Below are positions 39,101 through 51,691 of a stretch of DNA of 64,000 bases, piece by piece (the stretch's first letter is position 1; every line of letters starts with the position of its first letter). The DNA lies in assembly GCA_000708835.1 (NCBI GenBank), contig DF237042.1, forward strand, positions 62,001 to 126,000. Reading direction: 5' to 3'. The position numbers and the translations under genes are program-made. A model generated the notes under the pieces. It was not told where the DNA came from. It saw only the letters and a list, made by a program, of their open reading frames with translations, and did no database searches. The stretch is from Klebsormidium nitens (taxonomy: Eukaryota > Streptophyta > Klebsormidiophyceae > Klebsormidiales > Klebsormidiaceae).

Positions 39101-42100
39101 GTAGATGTCGTCAGGGGTCTTGGCTTCCATGACGTCAAGGTCACGTGCCAGAGTAAGGTAGCCCTCGCTCAGCTTGGAGTTGCTGATGATCTCTTGCAGG
39201 GCGTCGCGCTCGTCATCGCCCGCCAGGCTGATGTCACTCTCCAAGTCAAGAGCGAAACCCTGCGAAGCAAACGTTGGTCAGCGCAGATTCAACCATAACA
39301 GTTCCACCGGACCGCCTAGAGTAGGGGACGAGCTTTCGAGTCCCGGGGGGAAATTTTGGAGGCAGAGTGGCTACTTGATTGGATATTAGAAGAGAGTGGC
39401 TACTTGAATGGAAAACAACAGAGTGGCAACATGAGAAGCAGATAAGTTGTGTTATAAGGTCCGTGTCCTTCAAACAAGCACAGATGCTCGCATCATGCCT
39501 TTCTTGCCCACCCATCGACCAGCTCACTCGTTTACCGAAAGCAATGCCCATGGATGCCTTCAGTCAAACAAACAGACTCCCCTGAGACTCACATCCAGCA
39601 ACTTGCCAACACGAAGACTCGCCCAGATGACTCACTTGTCTGGCGAGGATGTACGCGAGCTGCTTCTTCTCCAGGGGGTCCTCGCACGCGGAGAAGGCCT
39701 CCGCCACAAGCTCGCTGCTGTTAAGGCGCAGCGCGGTGCGCAGGGCGTCGTCGTAATTCTTCACCTTCTTGAAGATCTTGAACGCCGTGCGCAGGACCAG
39801 GCTGTCGTCGGGCTCCGGCACGTAGCTGCAGCAGCAACAGACGGTGTGGAGAGATGTGATGAAGACAGAGTTTCAGGATATGAAATGGGTAACGGAGAAG
39901 TGAGCACGAGGTTTTGGAAGGTGACATCTGGAGTTGGAGGCAGTAGATTTTAATGTAAGAGGTGAAGTGGCTACTTTCGAAGATAAGAAGTGGATGGAGA
40001 TTCGGGAATTCGGCCAGGAAGGTCAATGCCTCTAGACTATTCTGGAGAACGGCTTCAGCTTGTCTCAACGCTCCAACATGTCCAAAACCCTAGGCAACTG
40101 TGGTGCTGACAGTTCGCAGCTCTACTGATAAGGATCGTGATCTCATAACCAGATTCAAAAGAGACACCTATGCTGAACAACCGCAAGGCATGCTGTAGAC
40201 GCGTTCCTCACGTTCGCAAACGCCGCAACCTGCGGTGATCAATAAACCGAACAATGTCGACTTCGTGATAATGTACGCCCCTCTTTTAGTGCATGACGAC
40301 AGATGACTCTTAACGGGCAAACTCGTGGTACTCCTGACACAATCGCCATCCTATGTCACAATCAGACCCAATCATTCTAAAGGAGGGACGACGGCCGCTC
40401 CTGCTCGCCTCATATACAACCTTTTCATTCTCCACGTCAGCTTTCAAAAAGCACTGTGCACCTCATCGAAACCTAAGCAGCGGAGGAACCCAAGCAGGCA
40501 AAAGCAGATCCGCAGAATCTTTTCCGGACCACCTAGACCAACTCCCAGACCGTAAACCTCCCCCCAGACAACGAATGGCGCCCCACCTGGCAAAGCTGAG
40601 CAGGTAGAGGCAGGTCCTGCGGAAGTTGTTCTCCCCCACATGCTCCATGAGCAGATCCAAACTCTCCACCTCCATCAACAAATCCACCGCTTCCGGTTCC
40701 GCATTGTGCTGCACGTGAAAGGGGATGATCTGGCGCACGAGCGCCATCAGGTCCTCTGACTTCTTTTCCTCAGCCGTCCGAACCTGGTACTCCTCTCCGA
40801 TCTCGCCCGCGAGCGTCCGGATGTACTCGTGGCCCCATGAGCCGACGTTCTCGAGGGAGCCCTTGAGGCGATAGTGTAGAGATTCCTGTGGGGTGGTGGG
40901 TTGTATCAGACTCGAGCAACCAGTATGTGGTTACTGGTCTGGTGGAACGGTGCGTTTAGGTTGCTTCTCTGATTTGCTCCTTCAAGTTCTGAACCTTTCT
41001 TCCAGTTGAGCATATGGGTAGATGGGGAAGACGACCAGTGGGGGGAAATACTGAAGCATTTGAGGAGTCCTATGTGAGGCCCTCAGAAAAGCAGCCCTTC
41101 TTGAGATGCTCACTACTAAAGTAGAGCGCACAAAGATACGCAACTCCTGCATCTGTGACAGTCCAACTGCACTGAATCAGAAGAGTTCAAGATCAGACAG
41201 GCACCGACTGAGTGCTATCTAAGTCAAAGCAAACAGTCTGACATTGAGGTGTTGCTTACCCGACTGCCTTCAGGAGACATGGTCATCGCCAGGACCGAGA
41301 GGATGTCCGCCAGCATAGTCTGCCAGAAGGGGCCATCCAAGGCATCAACATATTTGCAAAGGGTCTGTGTAGGACACTTGCTTGCTTTTCACAAAGAGAA
41401 TCCAAAGACAGGAGCAGCTCAAGATGGAAGCAACCCACCAACCACACAAGTTTTCCAACATACAACATACTGAACTTGAAGGAACTGGCTTTCTCCCGCA
41501 AGGTTTTCAAGCCAGTCACAATTGTAATCACAGCAATCGCAGTGGTGGCAGCAACTCAGCAGCAACTCACTTTGTTTTCTGACGGCTTGAGCGCCTCATA
41601 GCAGGCCTTCAGCGTGTCATAATGAGGTCGCAGGAACTTGAGGGGCTTGGGCACCGACGTCATAGAACTGGTCGAGTCTTTGATCTCAGTCCTGCAGTAC
41701 CGAAATGGGCCTAGCTGAATGCACGTGACCAGACGTCTCCAAAGATCGTCGGACATTTGTTTGCATGAGTCTTCGCTAACCAGTTGAAAAATCCCAACCT
41801 AACACCGTAAGAAAACCTTTTACCGTGCAACGACCGCACACCACCGCCAATTGCCAGGACTGACGACTCCAGTCAGCTTTTTATAAGCTGGAGTACGTCG
41901 ACTGCTCTGCATGAGTCCCTATGCAAGTGAGCTGGCAACACTGATCATACTACACAGAAGCTGAACACCTAAGATTCAGTACTGAAAGCGAGGAGTCAAA
42001 CGGTACCTCAATTGTTCCAGCGCAAGTTTCTGCACTCCCGCCTCCTTGTCCTGCACTCTTTCCACCATAAGCTCCAGGTTCTCTTTAAGCGCTGCGTCTT

Positions 42101-42677
42101 CTTCACTCTGCAAAGCATCGCCAGTGAAAGCCATCGACTTGTGCCTTAGGTGCTTGCAATGAATCAAAAAGCACTACTGAGGAACTTTTTGCCATCAGCA
42201 CATGCACATACACGGGGTGGTGCAGCTAAGTTTTTTTCCCACATGCTTTAGTGAGAGCCAAACTTCACTGGCGGGCCTGATCATCATTCTGATGGAGCTT
42301 GTTGTGAGGATCCGACACCCTGATGATTGATGGATCAGCCGCTCCACTAAATTCGGGCGCCCTCAAAGATTCAGGCGCATTTGGAGATAAATGGTAAGAA
42401 AGCCAACTGCACACTGACAAAACTGAAACATCGTGGTGGTCAGCAAGAAAAATTATCCAGCCCGAGAGCTGACACGATTGACGAGCAGCAGCTCAATGAA
42501 GACGAGGAGCAGGTTAGGGGTTCTGCTCACCAGATCCTCTTCCTTCTCATCCTTCTTCTTCTTGGCGTCTTTATCCTTCTGAGGAGCGTCCTTCTTAGCA
42601 TCTTTGACGGTGTCAGACACCGGCTTGTCCTCATCCATCTTGTCCTTCTTCACATCCTCTTTCTCAGGAGCGCCCAT
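33106..42677 (-). CDS. RPN1: 26S proteasome regulatory particle non-ATPase subunit RPN1 (PSMD2)
   Basis: Fourteen exons join in phase: 42677-42531, 42107-42007, 41691-41571, 41364-41260, 40885-40587, 39825-39636, 39259-38876, 38265-38020, 37431-37210, 36747-36562, 36160-35997, 34551-34368, 33852-33673 and 33369-33106, giving 930 residues. The sequence follows plant RPN1 end to end: a Lys/Asp/Glu-rich start, [75 protein letters not shown], the PC-repeat core ([81 protein letters not shown]), and [23 protein letters not shown]1 is the base scaffold that docks ubiquitin receptors, shuttle factors and Ubp6/USP14. The ATG context is GCCACCATGG. An upstream in-frame ATG (42701) is less favoured. 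Intron 11 holds repeated copies of its own 3' splice site. Confidence 0.97.
34541..35510 (-). repeat. Repeated copies of the exon-12 splice acceptor inside RPN1 intron 11
   Basis: The block covering the exon-12 acceptor and exon start (plus strand tgtccatcacgctgcgc, 34541-34557) recurs in the upstream intron at 34760-34782, 35155-35180, 35241-35263 and 35333-35358, with a partial copy at 34684-34703. On the minus strand most read as ...GCGCAG followed by a GTGATGGAC-like exon start. The outer copies carry longer flanks: 34555-34680 and 35359-35510 share about 120 bases (gtgtgtgtgaa-acaggagaaac against gtgtgtgtgaacacagagagaaac). This points to repeated partial duplication of one splice junction. 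Confidence 0.85.
38443..38470. repeat. Microsatellite (agaagat)4 in RPN1 intron
   Basis: Four exact tandem copies of the 7-base unit agaagat lie in the intron between RPN1 exons 7 and 8. This is an ordinary short tandem repeat, likely variable in length between strains. Confidence 0.9.
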
Positions 42678-43301
42678 GGTGGCAATTGGCTGCGCAAACA
42701 ATCAGAGCAGAACAGCCAAGCGAGTCGGGCGTTGCTACCTGAGTGGTTTCAGTACAAGCACAATTGCACAGTGCTTAACAGGCAACCTCCAGGCCCTTCA
42801 ATGTTTTCCAGGCCCTTAAAAATGAACGTTTCTGCGGCTTCTGCTTGATCTGATTCTCGAACGGAGACAGACCAGGCGAAATTCGCCAATTTTGATAGCC
42901 TGAGGAGCTCCTTCCCAGCTTCTGCTTCTTTAGGCGACCGACTAGAGTTAGAAAAAGGCAAGCTGGTCGCTGGTTCACTTAGGCACCACAGTGGGAGTCC
43001 ATCATCGGACGCTTTACAATGCGCCCGGAGCTCATCGACGGCTTTGAAGCAATTTGGACTCCAACAACATTGACAACGACGTGGCCCTGCTCAAATTTTC
43101 CTAAAACAAAAGGGCAGCAGCAGCAGCAAGGGCGGCTATTTGGTTCCTCTTCCAAGATCGCTCCTAAAAGGGATTTTTCTGACTGTATCACAGAAGGAGA
43201 AGACGCCTTCTCGATAGAAGGTTTGGAAGAGTGGCGATTTTGCAGGCAGGCGCTGAACTTTATCAGGCTTTGTGCTGGTATAGGCGCCCTTCAGTATAAG
43301 G
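42678..43301. promoter_or_regulatory. Divergent promoter region, RPN1 / NDUFV1
   Basis: Only 624 bases separate the start codons of a proteasome gene and a complex I gene. The in-frame upstream ATG at 42701 suggests a short alternative RPN1 leader. No classic TATA box was seen near either start. A short run of AGC repeats (cagcagcagcagcaagg) lies near 43115-43130. Shared control of the two genes is only a possibility. Confidence 0.45.
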
Positions 43302-46221
43302 ATGGATCAGCTGCTCCGGGCCACTGGAAAGGTGGCTCGGAGTCGGTTCCCACGCGAAGCTGTCCTGAGGGCACTAGGGGTGGGCGCAGAACAGACCCCT
43401 AGAACTGGATGCAGATCTTTTTCTGCCACCACGCCTCCGACTCCACCCGCTGAAGTGAACAAGGATAAGGCAGTTGGTTCCACGGCAGAGGCAAAGAAAG
43501 ATGGGACCGCGCCTCCTCCGCCCCCGCCGCCCCCTCCAGAGAAGACTTCGTTTGGGGGCCTGAAAGATGAGGACCGCATCTTCACCAACCTGTATGGTTT
43601 GCACGATCCCTACCTCAAGGGGGCCATGAAGCGGGGTGACTGGCACCAGACCAAGGTAAGTAGCTGTGAGTTGATCTCCTGTTCGTGGATGGTCTGGAAG
43701 TCATTTAGGAACGTCCGTTCAGTCAACACTTGCGCTGCCAACACAGAATTACCGGATTACAGTCTGCTTTGCCTCATCACCAATACTACTCAATAGGGTT
43801 GCTGGCAATGCTGCTAAGTGTTGATTGGAATTCGGATTAACCAGATACCTGCAGAATATATGCAGAGGCATCCAAATGGGTCCATGCTTGTGCCGCGCTT
43901 GCGGTCAAAGCTGTTGATGGATTTCAGAGGTTGCAGTTTTCTCCATTCATTTCGTCGGACATATTTGTTGGCCACCTACGCAGGATTTTTTTGGGCAGCC
44001 GCATGTGCAGCACTCTATCATTATGAAGGTCTTTGTTCATACAAGCTGAGCTGCTTTTCAAAAAGTTGGGAAAAAAGAGTTTCTTTCCATCGTCTTCAAT
44101 CTGTGCAGGCAGTTGATCACATCTCCTGGTTCATTACTGCTTTACAACAGGAACCAGCGAATTTTCCCAATTCTTCTCTCACTTCGGCAAGGCATCTCCC
44201 CAAGCTACTTACATAAGTCCAGGGGTGATAAGAAGGGACAGGTGCTTGTAACTATCATACTTGGCATGGGGTACGAACACATCCCATTGACCACGCCCCA
44301 TTCTCCATTGCAGGAGCTAGTTCTCAAGGGCCCGGACTGGATCGTCGGCGAGATCAAGAAGTCTGGTCTGCGAGGACGCGGCGGCGCTGGCTTCCCCTCT
44401 GGCCTCAAGTGGTCCTTCATGCCCAAGGCGTCAGACGGGAGGCCGTCTTACTTGGTGGTCAACGCAGATGAGTCTGAGCCTGGGACCTGCAAGGACAGAG
44501 AGATCATGCGCCACGATCCTCACAAGCTCCTGGAGGGGTGCCTTATTGCGGGAACGGCCATGAGGGCACGCGCGGCGTACATCTACATCCGGGGGGAGTA
44601 CGTGAATGAGCGGCTGGCACTGGAGAAGGCGAGGCAGGAGGCCTACAAAGCAGGTAAGGGCGCCGCTGTGCTTTTTGACAGGTGACAAAACCCGTGTTAT
44701 GATATTTGAGGTTTGTATTTTTTCCTGCTCATCTCCTTCGCTGTGATCAATATCAATATATATCGCTGTGACCAAACCATGACCATCAGGCGCTGACAGT
44801 GGTTGTGCCCTTCGAAGGCTGCTTTCCAGCGTTTGGACATCACCTTCACTGCCTACCATTTCGACAACTGCTTAATTAGCACTTGCACTCACTTTTCAGC
44901 TTCCTAAACCTGCCAATCAGCCCTATTTCCTTCCCCCTCTTTCTTTCTTTGCCCATCATGCTTTTGCTTCTCGCTCTTGTTGACATACTCCCCCCCTTGC
45001 CCCAGGCCTGCTCGGCAACAATGCAGCCGGCAGTGGCAAGGACTTTGACGTGTACATCCACTTTGGCGCGGGCGCCTACATCTGCGGCGAGGAGACCGCG
45101 CTCCTGGAGTCGCTCGAGGGCAAGCAGGGCAAGCCGCGCCTGAAGCCCCCCTTCCCCGCCAACGTCGGCCTCTACGGCTGCCCGTCCACCGTAACCAACG
45201 TGGAAACGGTTGCGGTGGCCCCGACCATCCTGCGCCGTGGGCCCGAGTGGTTCTCCAGCTTCGGGCGCAAGAACAACTCGGGCACGAAGCTGTTCTGCAT
45301 CTCGGGCCACGTGAACAAGCCGTGCACCGTCGAGGAGGAGATGAGCATCCCGCTCAAGGAGCTGATCGAGCGGCACGCGGGCGGGGTGCGGGGCGGGTGG
45401 GACAACCTGCTGGCCATCATTCCGGGGGGGTCGTCCGTTCCGTTGCTGCCGAAGAAGGTGTGTGACGACATCATGATGGACTTTGACGCGCTCAAGGCGG
45501 TGCAGTCGGGGCTCGGGACGGCGGCGGTGATTGTGATGGACAAGAGCACGGACGTGGTCGACGCGATCGCGCGGCTGGCGTACTTCTACAAGCACGAGAG
45601 CTGCGGGCAGTGCACGCCGTGCCGCGAGGGGACGGGCTGGCTGTGGAGCATCCTGGAGAGGATGAAGGTGAGGCCGACCGCAGGAAGGAAGCGAGATTTG
45701 TCCACGTCCATCCTTTTAGGCATGCATGCGTGCTGTTGTCTATGAAGACCTGGTCTACAGATGCCTGTTTGCGCGCCAGTGACTTGCGGCGGAGTGGACG
45801 TGGACAGCGGATCTTGGTCTGCTTGCGCATGTTACACTTGCAACACGCTGGTTTTCGTTCGCGGGCTTATTTGGTTGAGCGGCCTTATCGGGAAGAAGAT
45901 GGTCATCCCTCCGCAATCGCCTACTCTCTGTGCATCAAGATTTGTATTCGGCAGTGCCTCGTTTTAAACGGATAGAACAGCAATCAATGACAATCATTGC
46001 GCTTTCTCCAGGTGGGCGATGCCAAGCTGGAGGAGATCGACATGTTGCAGGAGATTACGAAGCAGATTGAGGGCCACACTATTTGCGCTCTTGGCGACGC
46101 GGCTGCTTGGCCCGTCCAGGGTTTGATCAGGCACTTCCGACCCGAGCTGGAGCGCAGGATTTTGGACCGTGCTGCGCGCGAGAGGGAGGAGGAGCCGGAA
46201 GAGAGGTTGGCGGTGGCATAA
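43302..46221 (+). CDS. NDUFV1: NADH:ubiquinone oxidoreductase 51-kDa subunit (complex I, NDUFV1/NuoF)
   Basis: Four exons join in phase: 43302-43655, 44314-44653, 45006-45667 and 46012-46221, giving 521 residues. The first ~80 are a mitochondrial presequence and linker, Arg/Ala-rich ([20 protein letters not shown]) with a run of nine Pro. The mature part is near-identical in style to plant NDUFV1: the FMN/NADH-binding [52 protein letters not shown] and [14 protein letters not shown], and the N3 [4Fe-4S] ligands Cys431, Cys434 and Cys437 in SCGQCTPC plus Cys477 in TICALGD. This subunit takes electrons from NADH onto FMN at the tip of the matrix arm. The last ~25 residues are a charged Arg/Glu tail. 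A long minus-strand frame opposite exon 3 is a shadow of the GC-rich coding sequence. Confidence 0.97.
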
Positions 46222-47885
46222 TGCATCCAGGCAATACATAGCAGCAAAACGAAGGTCCAAATATTGTCGAATATCAGAAGGGAGGTACGCTGGTGGTATG
46301 ACAGGGGTGATTGTTCGGCTGGAGAGGTACTAAATGTCAACCATCGTGCGATCACGGACCTTTTCAAAGCAGAACCGGTTTAGTCAGCTTGGGGTGCTTG
46401 TACGGGGAACCCTTCTACCAATGCCACGCATGTTGCTTCACTAGTTCCCTTACCGCAGGCCAAACATACATTTTGTGAAGTTTCAAGCTTCCCCAGTCGA
46501 TCCAAATATGTCAGTCGATTCTTGAGCCACATGGTCAACCTAAGGCTCCAGGCTTTCGTACCCGACCAGTTGGACCCAACTTGGCGACTGAGCTTGTAGT
46601 CTGAGGCTCAAGAAAGCAAAAAATGCTGGACTGCAAACGGCCAGATGCACATGCTCGGAGGGAAGTTTGTATTGTATGCATGATAGAAGGTTCACTCAGA
46701 TGGCATCAAGCTCTTGATACTGGAACGTGATCAGACGAATTGCAGCCCATGCAGTGTAATCGTCATTATAAGTTATCTACGCGGCACTGTGCATGCAACT
46801 TGTCTATCGCAGCTAGTATCCCCGGCCGGGCCATGCACCTTTTATATAATCCGTTCAGTTATTGAGCAGGCTCGTGATAAGTTGCATGTGCAAATCATAC
46901 TATGGCTAAAATCATTGATCTTACATAATTAATATGTTCCGACGTTTTGATTCGCATTACCGTAACATTGAATCATTTCTATATAAAGGATTTGTACATA
47001 TGTATATATGTCTGATCGATCGAGCGCCAATAATAAGACGTTCGGGCATTCAATTGTTGAGTCATATATATTGGGCCGCGGCATGGCGGCCCCCTGTACG
47101 TACCGTCCTACATACCATGCATGCATGGTGCACTGAGGCCGCCCTAGCTCTAGTGCGGCGGCAGTGTACCGCCCGCCCATTGATTGATTGGTTGGATCAT
47201 TGCCCATGCATTAAACCTAGTTCGCCGCGCTGAAGTGCGCTGGAATCGCTGCATGCACAAGCTTCGTGCAGATACTTGATTATGCATTTGTGAAATTACA
47301 GTCATATTTTAAAAATCATGATGGCACTGTTATCGAATGTTCAACACTGGTGAGCTTAATTGATGCAATTCAATTTAGCTTACTTTCTATTACTTTTCAG
47401 GATATGCATATGGATTGGACGGTTACTTGAGGAGACCGGCTCCGATGATCGAATCTGGCATATTGAGCGATGTCGGGCACGTATCTAACATGGATGGTGC
47501 CGCCGTATAGGCTGGCCGGGCACGTGCCAAGTTGCAACGTATGGGCCTGTTGCAACGCAGTTTCACATGGCTGGCCTCCACGACTTCCTCGGGTGCTGCT
47601 TAGTGGCTGATGACGAGTCATGCATGCATATAAGTGACAAAGCGACCTATCGCGACATCAGCTCAGAAGTAAGCGTTGGCTGAACAAAATACAAAATAGC
47701 AGCGAGGTACTGGACTCGGGATCAGATTCGGATTGACCGTTGCGTGCTGCATAACCTTGAAGAACAATATCAAAATGGAACAAGCTCAGAGCAGGCTTCT
47801 ACCCGCTATTGCCATTCTTAGGTACACTACACCTCCGCTCAATGGGGCAGCGATTGTAAAGGGTATACAAGGAACGAATGGTCGT
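46222..47885. other. AT-rich intergenic region between convergent NDUFV1 and ferritin genes
   Basis: It is markedly AT-rich at 46690-47400, unlike the GC-rich exons, and contains many short palindromic words (gatcgatcgagc, tacatatgtatata, catgcatgcatgg). No exon, tRNA or transposase remnant was identified. The open frames are short. Confidence 0.45.
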
Positions 47886-50800
47886 CTAAGCTACAGGCTC
47901 TGGAATCTCCTCCCCGCCCTCTAATTCTTGGTCGAAATGCCACACACCGTAACCCTTTCCAACCCGCCTGAGCTGTCGCACCTGCTCGGCAGTCCGCTTC
48001 AACTTCTCAATCTGCAGAACGAAGAGCCTTGATAAGTGAGTTATGTAAAGAAAACAGACGGCAGCTTCTGATCAGGCGGGCTTGAAAAAGAGCCTTTAAC
48101 AACGGTTTGACTCAAGTCTCGAGCTTCTTGCTGAACGCGTCGTTATTGGATGAGCTGCTTCAGTTCTTTCCCAGATATTCGGTTCTTAGCAGGTCAAAAG
48201 AGGGGGTTTCTGCAAACCATTCCTTTGGTACGTCGTATTTCCTGATTGCTCGCTTCAAATGTTATATCATGCAATCCCGGACGGTTCGTCGACAATGCCG
48301 GATGGAACATACGAAAGATCCAAGCTGATAAGGCAAACTGTAAGCAAACATTTGAGCTTAGGAGCGACTCCGAAGATCCACAAGGAAGCCTTCCGTTTGA
48401 GACTAATAACCAGCCTCGGAGTGTCAATCCGGGTTGGGTTTGTGCCTGGAGTTTCTGACGAGCCCGTAGCAGCAGATGAGCGCAAAGCAACTTGCCCCAT
48501 CTCAATGGTTACTCAACCACAGAAAAGCAGCAATTCCTTGGAAGGCCTCCACCTGATGTCTAGCTCTTACCTGGGGATGCAAGTATGTGCTCTTCACGTA
48601 GTCGTCCGCTTGGGGATCGCCGACCTCCGCAATCGCCTGAGCAAACGAGCAGAGACGCGAGAGTCAGAGGTTGAAAATCTCAGTGCAGAGGAGCTACCAG
48701 AGATCCGGCGCACATTGCATCAGTGCAGATCGTTTAACAACAACGGGAACGATCTTAAGGGCCCCGGGGGAACGTCCGACTCCTCGAACCATGCCCCCCA
48801 CGCCAGGAGGCCTCGTCCAGATAAGACAAGACTCAAATCTCGTCCACTCAACCAAGCATGATTTCGGACACTCTGATGCGCGAATCTGAGGTTCATATCG
48901 ATATTGCTCCCGAAAGTGCTTCTTTGTTCTCAATTCCCAGGTTCTCTGCCATCTTCATTGCTTGCCCCTATAAAAAGATTAGTAGTTAAATACCTTTCTA
49001 AGTAGGACAGCTTTTGAGTCAAATCCAGAAAGGGGGTCACATCGATCTTGCTTCGCAGCCCACTGTACACAATTGCAATCCACGATGCTTGTCCCGAGTA
49101 CAACCCCAAACAGAACGAAAACTGCTCAGTGGATCTTATACACAGGGAAACGACTGTCTGCTGTTGGGTTCTTTTAGATCAATCTGCTTCCGATTGGATA
49201 CAACTAAGCAGCCAAACAATTGGAATACAAACCACAGATGCCGCGCGGACTGCATCATGTTCGCTATGTCAGTATCACTATGCCCTCTCTGAAAGGACTG
49301 GCTTCTGCCCTCATACCAGTATTGCATCCAGAATTGACACATCGGCCCAGAAGAACGTGTGATACCCACAACTTATAAGCCGCCTCAGCGTCTGCAAGGC
49401 AGCAATGTAGCTACGATCCTGAACAGAGAAAGCTCCAGCGGCCTGGATCGTCCAGACTCTCATCTCCATATTGCGAAAATCTTAAAAGCGGTCTCACCGC
49501 CTGCAGTGCAAGGTACTTTTCGTTCTGGATCTTCTCCAAGCCAAGCGCCAGCTCAAACGTGTTGAGCGCGTCCCCCTTCTCGGGATCGTCGAACTCGCTG
49601 AAGGGCGCCTGCAGCGGCAGCAGCTGCACTCGTCCTCCCCTCCGATTCTGGTAGTCCGTCAGCTTGAGCGCGTCATCCAGCTCGTATTTGCTTCGGTCAT
49701 AAAAGTACCTGTTTGACAACAAGGGGCCGAAGACTCAGTCGAAAGAGGTCGTCAGCGAGAGACTGCGAAGTTGAGAGGTGCGGCCTGGGAATGCACTGTT
49801 CAGCTTGTATTTGCTCTGGCTATAGGAACACTTGCGTGGAGGCCTCTCAATGCTCTTGAAAGAGGACCGGGAGGGTAGTTTGCAAAGCGTCCAAAGAGGC
49901 AATGTTGGAGCATTGGCTATACTCGGGGGGGCCTCTCTTGAGGCTGTCGGTTTTGATGTCGATTCATGCAGGAGCGACTGTGTTAACCGACTCGTTCTTC
50001 CTCTTGATAGGGAATACAGCTCAATATGTACTGAGGAACTCCATCCAGAGTTGGCTTCTCATTCAACTACATGAAGCTGAGGTAAAGGAAGGTCCTTTTT
50101 GAAGGTAGGGGCACTCTTGAATTTGGTGACTATTCTAGTTTCAGTGGATAATTCGGACGCACACTTGCGCTCTGGGCACAACTGGCTGTCAAGAACATGG
50201 TCAATAGTCGGAATGTGTACCGCTTGAGAATGCTCGAAGGCTAGGGCGACGCTGACAATCAGCGTCGGAGCCCTCAAATTTGGAAGGAATGTTGGATGTA
50301 CAACAGCATTGCCATTTTCCTAAATCAGTCAGACGTTCTAATCATTATCGAAAAAGGTTGGAGAATAATATCTCAAAAGCTCTTGTCTTTATCAATTCTC
50401 CAGCGGGCACCTAACGCAATATTCCCGAACTAGCGGCGAGGACTTGAGTCACTCACTTGGCGACGTTCTGAAGCGCGATGTTGTCCCGATCGAAGAAGGC
50501 CGCCATGCTGTGGAATGCATAGCTGAGCGTATATGCAACATTGATTGAGTCATTGATGGCGGTCTCCGTGTCTGGAGAGTAGCGCTGCCTGGCCAGCGAT
50601 GTGTCGTTGCCTCGTTGGTCCACAAGGTCAAGGATGCCAGACTCTTGAAGATCCTGCAGAAAAGTATCCAGGCTTCATCGCTGACTTCCTTGCGGTGGTT
50701 TGAAACAATATCCAGGTAGTTCTGGAGCAAGCTGTCTCAGTACAAATGACTGGTTGTAAGCGAAACTTTACGGCTTCTTCAAACGAGAAAAGTCAATACC

Positions 50801-51691
50801 ATGGCCACATGAGCTCGTATTTACAGCATACATGAACGACCATCCAGCGCAGGCGCCACATCCTGCACAGGACCTTTCTCTTGGGGGTCACCGTCAACAA
50901 TTATCCCGCCACACTCTCTGGTTTGGTGCCTCTGAAAGTGGACCACTTGGTAACATTGCCACTAGGTTTTCAAGAATATGTATCATAATGAGCAAAGGCT
51001 CAGATTCCTCATGACTTTCTAAATAACAAGGCTCCTCAGTAAGCCCAACTTTGATGAAGGGTGAACATGTCTCACAATTGCATGCACACAACCTATACAC
51101 GCTTGTCAGAATCATCTGCATTGAAATGACAAGCCAGCTGTTACTAAAGCCAATTCATAGAATCAATTGACACCCCCCAAACTCAAAATGGCAATACTAA
51201 ACAGCTGCTGTGGTTGGCATTCCTAGTGCCAAAAAAACATATATGGACAGAGAATCAAGAAGCATACAATAGGTGCGGTACAATGTCAATAAGAGAATGG
51301 AAATAGCTGATGCATGCACAATGCCGAAGATATATCACGCTAGAAAAAACGGCTTCTTGATCAGAACTGTACGGCATACTTGCTACAAAGAGATGCAGCT
51401 TACCTGCATCGGCCTGAAAATCTCGCCCCCAAGCACCTCTTCGCTAATTTCTTCTGTACTTCCAGCCGACACGGTTTCTAAGTCCCGATAGCTGGAGTTG
51501 CCATCTGCTGCTGCCACGATCGAAGCGCAACGTCTCCTTGAGTTAAACATGAATGGCGCGCGCTGCTTCATGAAAGCTGGCGCAACTCCTGTTGAGGACC
51601 TCACAGCATTCTGAGAGGTGGTACAAGAGGCAGGAGAGAATGCCAAAGCTTGTAGGTTCAGCACACCAGCGTGCGCCAGTGAAAACGCCAT
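47886..51691 (-). CDS. FER: Plastid-type ferritin with altered ferroxidase site
   Basis: Five exons join in phase: 51691-51404, 50653-50457, 49708-49498, 48636-48571 and 48011-47886, giving 295 residues. Residues 1 to about 65 are a plastid transit peptide ([20 protein letters not shown]...). The ferritin four-helix fold follows: [81 protein letters not shown], and the plant-type end [16 protein letters not shown]. Against human H-chain numbering, the di-iron ligands Glu27, Glu61 and His65 are Ala136, Tyr170 and Asp174 here. Glu62 (Glu171), Tyr34 (Tyr141), Glu107 and Gln141 are kept. Ferritin shells store iron, and catalytic subunits oxidise Fe(II). This chain may depend on a partner subunit. 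An in-frame ATG at 51898 lies upstream, but the downstream start gives the cleaner transit peptide. Confidence 0.93.

Noticed and set aside
44876-45595. 239-codon open frame opposite NDUFV1 exon 3
   Set aside because: It is Arg/His/Leu-rich and mirrors the third-position GC of the strongly conserved NDUFV1 exon.
46690-47400. AT-rich, palindrome-rich stretch as a transposon or origin
   Set aside because: No terminal inverted repeats, target duplications or coding remnants were found. Short palindromic words are expected at this composition.
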